Shown here: positions 1 to 5,082 of the stretch, piece by piece
Position numbering within the stretch: position 1 is the first letter of the stretch
Layout: the number at the start of each line of letters is the position of its first letter
Source: Comamonadaceae bacterium
GTDB lineage: Bacteria > Pseudomonadota > Gammaproteobacteria > Burkholderiales > Burkholderiaceae
Direction of reading: 5' to 3'
DNA length: 5,082 nt
Assembly: GCA_947377705.1 (NCBI GenBank)
Contig: CANCGU010000202.1
Span: forward strand, 1-5,082
The notes under the pieces: model-generated
Database searches by the model: none
What the model saw: only the letters and a program-made list of their open reading frames with translations
Told to the model about the DNA's origin: nothing
Program-made: the position numbers and the translations under genes

Positions 1-751
1 AGGCGAACACTTTTTCAGTAGCCAGCAATCCTGCAATACCGTCGGTCAGCTGAATTTCGCCTTGCACGCCGCGTCCGCCCGCGCGAATGCGTTCAAACAC
101 AGCAGGGGTCAAAATATAGCGACCCGCCACCGTGGTGCGTGAGGGGGCGACTTCGGCCTTGGGTTTTTCCACCATTTTTTGGATATCCACCAAGCCGTTG
201 CCAATGTCTGTGCCTGCCACCACGCCATAGCGGTGCACATGTTCTAGCGGCACGTCTTGTACCGCCAAGACCGAAGATTGCGTGCGCGCAAACACCTCCG
301 CCATTTGTTTGAGTACACCGGGGCCGCCAGCTTTGCCGCGCATCAAATCATCGGCAAGCAAGACCGCAAAAGGTTCATTGCCCACCAAGCGTTCGGCACA
401 CAGCACCGCATGTCCCAGGCCAAGTGCGCGTGCTTGGCGCACATACACACACTGCATGTCGTCGGGTTGCACGCTGCGCACGATGTCGAGCAGGGCTTGC
501 TTGCCAGCCGCTTCCAGCTCGGTTTCGAGCTCGTAGGCCATGTCAAAGTGGTCTTCAATGGCGCGCTTGCTGCGACCCGTGACGAAAATCATTTCGCGGA
601 TACCGGCTTCATAGGCCTCTTCCACCGCGTATTGAATCAAGGGTTTGTCCACCACCGTCAGCATTTCTTTGGGGCTGGCCTTGGTGGCGGGCAAAAAACG
701 CGTGCCCATGCCTGCGACAGGAAACACGGCTTTGGTGAGCTTTGGAGTCAT
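1..751 (-). CDS. galU: UTP--glucose-1-phosphate uridylyltransferase (GalU), C-terminus cut by the window edge
   Basis: GalU joins UTP and glucose-1-phosphate to give UDP-glucose and pyrophosphate in the cytoplasm, feeding envelope polysaccharide and galactose metabolism. The reading frame gives 250 residues before the left edge; the family is usually about 290-300, so roughly 40-50 are missing. Visible motifs are the nucleotide-binding loop [11 protein letters not shown] (residues 14-24), the PKEM segment with the conserved lysine (27-30), DKPLIQY (35-41), the metal-site region LLADD (131-135), EKP (195-197) and GEIQLTDGI (231-239). These identify GalU rather than a glucose-1-phosphate thymidylyltransferase. 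The ATG at 751 is chosen because the family starts only a few residues before this loop; its upstream bases show no clear Shine-Dalgarno. It lies 39 bases after the valS stop with no hairpin terminator between, so an operon with valS is likely. The gap holds an AT-rich stretch (about 759-772) that could carry a weak internal promoter, but I see no convincing -35/-10 pair. Confidence 0.96.
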   Translation of the reverse strand, partial: MTPKLTKAVFPVAGMGTRFLPATKASPKEMLTVVDKPLIQYAVEEAYEAGIREMIFVTGRSKRAIEDHFDMAYELETELEAAGKQALLDIVRSVQPDDMQCVYVRQARALGLGHAVLCAERLVGNEPFAVLLADDLMRGKAGGPGVLKQMAEVFARTQSSVLAVQDVPLEHVHRYGVVAGTDIGNGLVDIQKMVEKPKAEVAPSRTTVAGRYILTPAVFERIRAGGRGVQGEIQLTDGIAGLLATEKVFA

Positions 752-790
752 AGGTGTGAAATTAATATTTCTGCCCAGTTTAGCGAGGCT

Positions 791-3700
791 TTATGTCCCT
801 AGTTTGACGCGTTGGTCTTGCACTTTATTGAGGGTGGCGGTGAACTCGGCCACGCGCTTTTTGGCTTCTTCAATCACGGCGGGCGGCGCTTTGGCCACGA
901 AGGCTTCGTTTTTCAGCTTGGCGCCTGCTTTTTCGATTTCGTTTTGCAAGCGTTCGATTTCTTTGTTCAAGCGAATCTTTTCAGCCGCCACGTCCACTTC
1001 AATGAACAAGCATACGCGTAGTTCACCAATCACTGCCACGGGGGCGGCTTGCGCTGCGGCAGACCATGCCGCCTCATCGTCAAATACCTTGACTTCGCTG
1101 AGCTTGGCCAAGGCTTGCAACACAGGTGCAACACTTTGCATGAAGGTGTGCTCTTGGGCACTGCCCGCCAGCGCGAACAAAGGCATGCGAGTGGCTGGCG
1201 ATACGCTCATCTCACCGCGTAAATTGCGACAAGCATCGACCAATGATTTCACGCGGGCCACATAGGCCTCGGCTTGTTCGTCGATGCGCTCGGGTTGGCT
1301 CACAGGGTAGGCCGCGATGCTGATCGAGGCCGTTTTGTCGCTGGCCGACACGCGGCCTGCCACCACAGCCACGGTTTGCCACAGCGCTTCCGTGATGAAA
1401 GGGGTGATGGGGTGTGCCAAGCGCAGGATGGTCTCCAACGTGCGAATCAGGGTGCGGCGAGTCGCACGCTTTTGGGCGTCATCACCTGTGTTGATTTGCA
1501 CCTTGGCAATTTCCAAATACCAATCGCAAAACTCGTTCCACACGAAGTCGTAAATCGTGTTGGCCACGTTGTCCAAGCGGTACTCGGTAAACCCTTTGGC
1601 AACTTCAGCTTCCACGCGTTGCAGCTTGGAAACAATCCAGCGATCCGCTTGGCTGAAGTTCAGGTAGCCGTGTGATGGGCCGCCCACGGCGCATTCTTCT
1701 TTGGTGTGTTCTTTGAGGCCACAGTCTTGGCCCTCGCAGTTCATCAGCACAAAGCGTGAGGCGTTCCACACTTTGTTACAGAAGTTGCGGTAGCCCTCGC
1801 AACGCTTGCTGTCAAAGTTGATGCTGCGGCCCAAGCTTGCCAAAGCAGCAAAGGTGAATCGCAGGGCGTCGGCGCCGTAGGCAGGAATGCCTTCGGGAAA
1901 TTCTTTTTCGGTTTGCTTGCGCACCTTGGGCGCAGTCTCGGGTTTGCGCAGACCTTGGGTGCGTTTGTCCAGCAATGGCTCAAGTGTGATGCCGTCAATC
2001 AAGTCAACAGGATCAAGCACGTTACCTTCGGACTTGCTCATCTTCTTGCCTTGAGCGTCGAGCACCAAGCCGTGGATGTAGACATGCTTGAATGGAACAC
2101 GCCCAGTGAAGTGCGTGGTCATCATGATCATCCGAGCCACCCAGAAAAAGATGATGTCGTAACCCGTGACCAAAACGGATGAAGGTAAATACAAGTCGTA
2201 ATCAGCGGATGCACCATGGCTGCTGCCGTGAGCGTGGGGGGCGTGGGCAGGCGCAGCGACATTCTGAGCATCGCGAAGAGGAGCAAGACTGCCTGCGTGC
2301 CCCGCGCTCGCGGCAGTAGCCTGCCAGCCCAGAGTAGAAAACGGAACCAAAGCAGACGAATACCAAGTGTCCAACACGTCTTCGTCACGTTTGAGTGTTT
2401 TGCCCGGAGCCTTGGCTTGTGCCTCAGCTTCGTCACGCGCCACATACACCTTGCCGTCTTCGTCGTACCAAGCGGGAATTTGGTGCCCCCACCACAGTTG
2501 GCGCGAGATACACCAGTCTTGGATGTTGTTCATCCACTGGTTGTAGGTGTTCACCCAGTTCTCGGGCACAAAGCTCACTTGGCCCGATTGCACCGCGTCG
2601 ATGGCTTTTTGCGCAATGCTCTTGCCTGTGGCATCGCCTTTGCCCACCTGGTTCATGGCGACAAACCATTGGTCGGTCAGCATGGGCTCAATCACTTGGC
2701 CGGTGCGCGCGCAGCGGGGCACTATGAGCTTGTGTTTCTTCACTTCCACCAAAGCGCCTGCGGCTTCGAGGTCGGCCACCACGGCCTTGCGGGCCACGAA
2801 GCGGTCGAGGCCACGGTATTTTTCAGGCGCGTTGTGGTTGATCGTCGCGTCTAGGTTGAGCACGCAGATCATGTCCAGCTTGTGGCGTTGGCCCACGGCG
2901 TAGTCGTTGGTGTCGTGTGCGGGGGTGACTTTCACAACACCGGTGCCGAAGGCCTTGTCCACGTACTCGTCGGCAATCACGGGGATGGTGCGACCGCACA
3001 AAGGCAGGTTCACTTGCTTGCCAATTAAGGCGCTGTAGCGCTCGTCTTCGGGGTGCACCATCACGGCCACGTCGCCCAGCAGGGTTTCGGGGCGGGTGGT
3101 GGCGACGGTGAGTGAGCCACTTCCATCGGCCAGCTCATAGCGGATGTGCCACATCGAGCCGTCTTCTTCCTCGCTCTCAACTTCGAGGTCAGACACCGCG
3201 CTCATCAGCACGGGGTCCCAGTTGACCAAGCGCTTGCCACGGTAAATCAGGCCTTGCTCGTAGAGCTGCACAAAGGTTTCGGTCACGGTTTTGGACAACT
3301 TGGGGTCCATCGTGAAGTATTCGCGGCTCCAGTCCACGCTGTCGCCCATGCGGCGCATTTGGTTGGTGATGGTGCTGCCCGATTCCTCTTTCCATTCCCA
3401 CACCTTGCTCACAAAGTTTTTACGGGCTTCGGCAGGGCTGGTGCCCATGTCGTGGCGGCTGATGCCTTTGGCCTGCAGCTGGCGCTCCACCACGATCTGC
3501 GTGGCAATCCCCGCGTGGTCGGTGCCAGGAATCCAAGCCGTGTTGAAGCCAGACATGCGGTGGTAACGCGTCAGGCTGTCCATGATGGTTTGGTTGAACG
3601 CATGGCCCATGTGTAGCGTGCCGGTCACATTGGGCGGCGGCAACTGGATGGCAAACGCAGGGGCGTCAGCCACTGGCGTGCCCGTGCCTCGAAAACCAGC

Positions 3701-3823
3701 CATGCCATAGCCACGTTTTTCCCACTCCGGGCCCCAGTGGGCTTCAAGGGCGGCAGGTTCGAACGATTTGGACAAGCTGTTCAAGCCGGGTTGTTCGAGG
3801 GGGAGGGCGGGCGTATTGCTCAT
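791..3823 (-). CDS. valS: Valyl-tRNA synthetase (ValRS), complete
   Basis: A class Ia aminoacyl-tRNA synthetase that attaches valine to tRNA-Val in the cytoplasm and hydrolyses mischarged Thr-tRNA-Val. The protein is 1010 residues from the chosen start; E. coli ValRS is about 950. Domains in order: Rossmann catalytic core with [13 protein letters not shown] (62-74, the HIGH signature); the CP1 editing domain, roughly 200-400, with ATTRPET (241-247), [15 protein letters not shown] (293-307) and LTDQWF (382-387); returning core with [18 protein letters not shown] (437-454), DVLDTWYSS (482-490) and KMSKS (594-598); the anticodon-binding helical domain from about 725; and a C-terminal coiled-coil arm, about 945-1010. 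All expected catalytic motifs are intact. The ATG at 3823 is preferred over an in-frame GTG at 3877, whose added 18 residues do not look like ValRS. No Shine-Dalgarno precedes the ATG. Oddities are an Ala/His-rich insertion at about 501-542 and a Cys/His cluster at 696-711. galU follows after 39 bases. Confidence 0.98.
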   Translation of the reverse strand: MSNTPALPLEQPGLNSLSKSFEPAALEAHWGPEWEKRGYGMAGFRGTGTPVADAPAFAIQLPPPNVTGTLHMGHAFNQTIMDSLTRYHRMSGFNTAWIPGTDHAGIATQIVVERQLQAKGISRHDMGTSPAEARKNFVSKVWEWKEESGSTITNQMRRMGDSVDWSREYFTMDPKLSKTVTETFVQLYEQGLIYRGKRLVNWDPVLMSAVSDLEVESEEEDGSMWHIRYELADGSGSLTVATTRPETLLGDVAVMVHPEDERYSALIGKQVNLPLCGRTIPVIADEYVDKAFGTGVVKVTPAHDTNDYAVGQRHKLDMICVLNLDATINHNAPEKYRGLDRFVARKAVVADLEAAGALVEVKKHKLIVPRCARTGQVIEPMLTDQWFVAMNQVGKGDATGKSIAQKAIDAVQSGQVSFVPENWVNTYNQWMNNIQDWCISRQLWWGHQIPAWYDEDGKVYVARDEAEAQAKAPGKTLKRDEDVLDTWYSSALVPFSTLGWQATAASAGHAGSLAPLRDAQNVAAPAHAPHAHGSSHGASADYDLYLPSSVLVTGYDIIFFWVARMIMMTTHFTGRVPFKHVYIHGLVLDAQGKKMSKSEGNVLDPVDLIDGITLEPLLDKRTQGLRKPETAPKVRKQTEKEFPEGIPAYGADALRFTFAALASLGRSINFDSKRCEGYRNFCNKVWNASRFVLMNCEGQDCGLKEHTKEECAVGGPSHGYLNFSQADRWIVSKLQRVEAEVAKGFTEYRLDNVANTIYDFVWNEFCDWYLEIAKVQINTGDDAQKRATRRTLIRTLETILRLAHPITPFITEALWQTVAVVAGRVSASDKTASISIAAYPVSQPERIDEQAEAYVARVKSLVDACRNLRGEMSVSPATRMPLFALAGSAQEHTFMQSVAPVLQALAKLSEVKVFDDEAAWSAAAQAAPVAVIGELRVCLFIEVDVAAEKIRLNKEIERLQNEIEKAGAKLKNEAFVAKAPPAVIEEAKKRVAEFTATLNKVQDQRVKLGT
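2198..2323 (-). repeat. In-frame Ala/His-rich insertion in valS with small inverted repeats
   Basis: Between the conserved FSTLGW (495-500) and [14 protein letters not shown] (548-561), ValRS here has 47 residues where E. coli, as I recall its sequence, has about 12. The extra block (about 501-542) is rich in Ala, His, Gly and Ser and contains [16 protein letters not shown] (523-538), so it is probably a disordered surface loop. The DNA shows an inverted repeat with arms actgcc (2288-2293) and ggcagt (2312-2317), a pair gctg+ctgcc (2219-2227) with ggcag (2246-2250) and cagc (2254-2257), and a wider pair ggcaggc (2246-2252) with gcctgcc (2319-2325). Between these lies cattctgagcatcgcgaag (2260-2278), which resembles a dispersed bacterial intergenic repeat I recall from other genomes. 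That the insertion came from such a repeat is inference; a simple expanded loop is the alternative. The boundaries are approximate. Confidence 0.5.
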
Positions 3824-3894
3824 GGGATGGATGTTTGACAAAAGAAAACGGCATGTGCAGAGCTGCCGTTGGGCCACAGGGCTAAAGGAGCCAT
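3820..3894 (-). CDS. Possible 24-residue leader ORF overlapping the valS start
   Basis: An ATG at 3894-3892 opens 24 codons ending in TGA at 3822-3820. That stop shares bases with the valS ATG (3823-3821) as ATGA, the usual arrangement for translational coupling. A weak AGG lies four bases before the ATG. The peptide begins [18 protein letters not shown] and contains a single valine, so it is not a classical valine-codon attenuator peptide. The lack of a Shine-Dalgarno in front of valS makes coupling attractive. Against it: the ORF is short enough to arise by chance, and if the -10-like TAAAAT at 3898-3893 were the real promoter, transcripts would begin after this ATG. No homology is recognised and no function is assigned. 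Confidence 0.25.
   Translation of the reverse strand: MAPLALWPNGSSAHAVFFCQTSIP
3840..3870 (-). terminator. Terminator-like hairpin in the valS leader
   Basis: On the minus strand, aacggca (3870-3864) pairs perfectly with tgccgtt (3853-3847) across a 10-base loop, and the second arm runs straight into a T-rich tract read as TTTTCTTTT (3848-3840). This has the form of a weak intrinsic terminator or attenuator about 17 bases before the valS ATG. The stem is only 7 bp with four G/C pairs and the T tract is interrupted, so efficient termination is doubtful. Read on plus there is no T tract, so it would not terminate rightward transcription. Confidence 0.3.
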
Positions 3895-3901
3895 TTTACC
3901 T

Positions 3902-3920
3902 AGGGGATGGGCGATCCCCT
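3902..3920. promoter_or_regulatory. Perfect 7-bp inverted repeat, possible operator
   Basis: The arms aggggat (3902-3908) and atcccct (3914-3920) are exact reverse complements separated by five bases. The repeat lies between the -10-like elements proposed for yaaA (starting one base to its right) and valS (ending four bases to its left). A protein bound here could affect both directions. It is too far from any T tract to be a terminator. No known regulator's site is recognised, so the operator role is inference from position and symmetry only. Confidence 0.35.
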
Positions 3921-3959
3921 GATAATTCAAGCTTCCTTGTGCCGTTTGGTTTGTGCCCT

Positions 3960-4745
3960 ATGTTGTTCCTGCTCTCTCCCGCCAAAGCCCTTGACTATGA
4001 AACCCCTGCGGGGGACGTGCCCCACACACAGCCTTTGTTTGTGAAGCAGTCCAGCGCGCTGATTGACATCCTGAAAGACAAATCACCGCAAGACATCGCC
4101 ACCTTGATGCATTTGAGTGATGCGCTTGCCAGCTTGAATGTGGCACGCTACCAGGCTTGGCGCCCTCAATTCACGGCCAAAAACGCCAAACAAGCTGTGT
4201 TGGCTTTTAACGGCGACGTGTACGAAGGCTTGGATGCCAAAACTTTGAAACCCAAAGACTTGGCATGGGCGCAAGACCATGTCGCTATCTTGAGTGGTTT
4301 GTACGGCGTGTTGCGTCCCCTCGATTGGATGCAACCTTACCGTTTAGAAATGGGGACGTCGCTGGCCAACGAGAAGGGCAACAACCTTTACAAGTTTTGG
4401 GGCACACAGATTGCTGACTATTTGAACGAGCGTTTGAGCGATGAGCGTGAGCCCATCATCGTGAATCTCGCGTCGCAAGAGTATTTCAAGTCGGTCGACC
4501 GCAAAGCACTCAAAGCCCGCGTGATCGAGTGCGTATTTGAAGACTACAAAGGCGGCAAGTACAAAATCATCAGCTTCAATGCCAAGCGTGCCCGTGGTTT
4601 GATGGCGCGTTACGCCGTGACCCATCAAGTCAAAACACCCAAGGGCTTGCAAGGTTTTAACTCAGAAGGCTATGCGTTTGACGCCGCGGCTTCAGCGCCT
4701 GATCGCCAAGTATTTCGCCGCAAACTGGATGGATCGCAGACATGA
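3960..4745 (+). CDS. yaaA: Peroxide stress protein YaaA (DUF328/UPF0246 family), complete
   Basis: The predicted product is 261 residues, close to E. coli YaaA (about 258). In E. coli YaaA is part of the OxyR response and limits free intracellular iron during hydrogen peroxide stress, reducing Fenton damage; it has also been reported to bind DNA. Family hallmarks are [14 protein letters not shown] (1-14), FNGDVYEGL (83-91), [12 protein letters not shown] (111-122), QPYRLEMG (125-132), [11 protein letters not shown] (169-179), [17 protein letters not shown] (202-218) and GFNSEGY (232-238). There is no signal peptide or membrane segment, so the protein is cytosolic. The ATG at 3960 is chosen because the family begins with this M-L-x-L-L/I-S-P-A-K segment; the frame stays open upstream to 3768, but that stretch runs antisense into valS and is not conserved-looking. 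No strong Shine-Dalgarno precedes it. The stop overlaps the queF start by 4 bases, so the two are very probably one transcription unit, divergent from valS. Confidence 0.95.
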   Translation: MLFLLSPAKALDYETPAGDVPHTQPLFVKQSSALIDILKDKSPQDIATLMHLSDALASLNVARYQAWRPQFTAKNAKQAVLAFNGDVYEGLDAKTLKPKDLAWAQDHVAILSGLYGVLRPLDWMQPYRLEMGTSLANEKGNNLYKFWGTQIADYLNERLSDEREPIIVNLASQEYFKSVDRKALKARVIECVFEDYKGGKYKIISFNAKRARGLMARYAVTHQVKTPKGLQGFNSEGYAFDAAASAPDRQVFRRKLDGSQT

Positions 4746-5082
4746 ATACCCCTGAACAATCGCAGCTGGGCAAATCGTCGTCGTATGTTGACCAGTACGA
4801 CGCGTCTTTGTTGTTTCCGATTCCGCGCCAAGCCAAACGCGACGAAATTGGCATCACGGGGCAGCCCCCTTTTTTTGGGGCTGACTTGTGGACCGCTTAT
4901 GAGTTGAGTTGGCTCAACACCCGTGGCAAGCCGCAGGTCGCATTGGCGCGCATCACCGTGCCCGCTGAGTCAACGCACATCATTGAGAGCAAGTCCTTCA
5001 AGCTCTACTTGAACAGTTTCAACAACACCCGTTTGACAGACATCGCAGAGTTGCAAACACGTTTGCGCCAAGACCTGAGTGC
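4742..5082 (+). CDS. queF: NADPH-dependent 7-cyano-7-deazaguanine reductase (QueF), N-terminal part
   Basis: QueF reduces the nitrile of preQ0 to the amine preQ1 with two NADPH, a late step before TGT inserts the base into tRNAs with GUN anticodons on the way to queuosine. Only 113 residues are present before the right edge. They match the long E. coli-type (YqcD, about 280 residues, two T-fold halves) rather than the short B. subtilis type: [21 protein letters not shown] (starting at 9), a Trp-Thr-x-Tyr-Glu-Leu-Ser-Trp-Leu-Asn run (50-59), and the QueF signature [16 protein letters not shown] (82-97). The catalytic cysteine of long-form enzymes is in the C-terminal half, outside this window, so activity cannot be judged. 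The ATG overlaps the yaaA TGA as ATGA; the upstream bases have only a weak ggatgg element, so translation probably depends partly on coupling to yaaA. Confidence 0.95.
   Translation, partial: MNTPEQSQLGKSSSYVDQYDASLLFPIPRQAKRDEIGITGQPPFFGADLWTAYELSWLNTRGKPQVALARITVPAESTHIIESKSFKLYLNSFNNTRLTDIAELQTRLRQDLS
4862..4883. repeat. Hairpin with a T7 loop inside queF
   Basis: Perfect 7-bp arms cagcccc (4862-4868) and ggggctg (4877-4883) enclose one C and seven T. It encodes residues 41-47 (Gln-Pro-Pro-Phe-Phe-Gly-Ala), which fit the family, so it is coding sequence that happens to fold. The C5-T7-G4 homopolymer series is a site where replication, transcription or sequencing could slip. Confidence 0.6.

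Larger units (their letters stand above)
3824..3959. promoter_or_regulatory. Divergent promoter region between valS and yaaA
   Basis: This 136-base gap between two diverging genes must carry the valS promoter (minus) and probably the yaaA-queF promoter (plus), unless these lie inside the flanking genes. Candidate elements are GATAAT at 3921-3926 on plus, five of six matches to the -10 consensus, which would place a start about 27 bases before yaaA; and TAAAAT at 3898-3893 on minus, also five of six. Neither has a good -35 at normal spacing, so both calls are weak. The region also holds three copies of aacggca/tgccgtt (3847-3853, 3864-3870, 3940-3946), a direct repeat ttgtgcc (3937-3943 and 3951-3957) just before yaaA, and two hairpins listed separately. 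I see no recognisable OxyR-type site. Confidence 0.55.

Noticed and set aside
752..790. Terminator between valS and galU
   Set aside because: No stem followed by a T tract is visible in these 39 bases.
2229..2250. G-rich run on plus as a possible G-quadruplex
   Set aside because: There are too few separated runs of three or more G; it is explained by Pro/His/Ala codons on the other strand.
2216..2854. Long plus-strand ORF of 212 codons antisense to valS (others at 645-1265, 1274-1675 and 3146-3616)
   Set aside because: They mirror valS or galU codon structure in GC-rich DNA, show no recognisable motif or ribosome binding site, and the sense genes are unambiguous.
3835..3840. Exact TTGACA on the plus strand as a -35 box
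   Set aside because: No -10-like hexamer lies 15-19 bases downstream; that stretch is the GC-rich hairpin.
3824..3877. Longer valS starting at the in-frame GTG (3877), adding 18 residues
   Set aside because: The added residues (starting [10 protein letters not shown]) do not resemble a ValRS N-terminus, no Shine-Dalgarno precedes the GTG, and the ATG at 3823 already gives a protein longer than usual.
3768..3959. Upstream extension of the yaaA frame
   Set aside because: It starts at a TTG, runs antisense into valS and adds 64 residues unlike the family, which begins at the MLFLLSPAK segment.
1..5082. An undescribed multi-gene system, mobile element, tRNA gene or CRISPR array
   Set aside because: The window is almost filled by four well-known housekeeping genes, and no transposase, integrase, tRNA cloverleaf or repeat-spacer pattern was seen.

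Overview
The window reads as an ordinary chromosomal housekeeping region of a betaproteobacterium, most likely in the family Comamonadaceae (Limnohabitans, Rhodoferax or Curvibacter type). That placement rests on protein character, moderate-to-high GC and the valS-galU arrangement as I remember it; it is inference, not a database match. No tRNA or rRNA gene, CRISPR array, transposase, phage gene or defence system is visible.

Layout: the left three quarters is on the minus strand. valS (valyl-tRNA synthetase, complete, 3823 to 791) is followed after 39 bases by galU (UTP-glucose-1-phosphate uridylyltransferase, 751 to the left edge, C-terminus missing). No terminator is visible between them, so they are probably co-transcribed. 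The right quarter is on the plus strand. yaaA (peroxide-stress/DUF328 family, complete, 3960-4745) overlaps queF (preQ0 reductase of queuosine biosynthesis, 4742 to the right edge, C-terminal part missing) by 4 bases in an ATGA junction. The two transcription units diverge from a 136-base region (3824-3959) that holds several small inverted repeats, weak -10-like elements for both directions and a possible leader ORF for valS.

Functionally, valS charges tRNA-Val and queF helps make a tRNA wobble modification, so two of the four genes serve translation. galU makes UDP-glucose for envelope polysaccharide and sugar-nucleotide metabolism, and yaaA is linked to limiting free iron during peroxide stress.

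I did not find an undescribed multi-gene system. The points worth a second look are: a roughly 35-residue Ala/His-rich, repeat-bearing insertion inside the catalytic domain of ValRS; a 24-codon leader ORF whose stop overlaps the valS start, containing a terminator-like hairpin; a perfect 7-bp palindrome in the divergent promoter region; and a Cys-Cys-His-Cys cluster with even spacing in ValRS.
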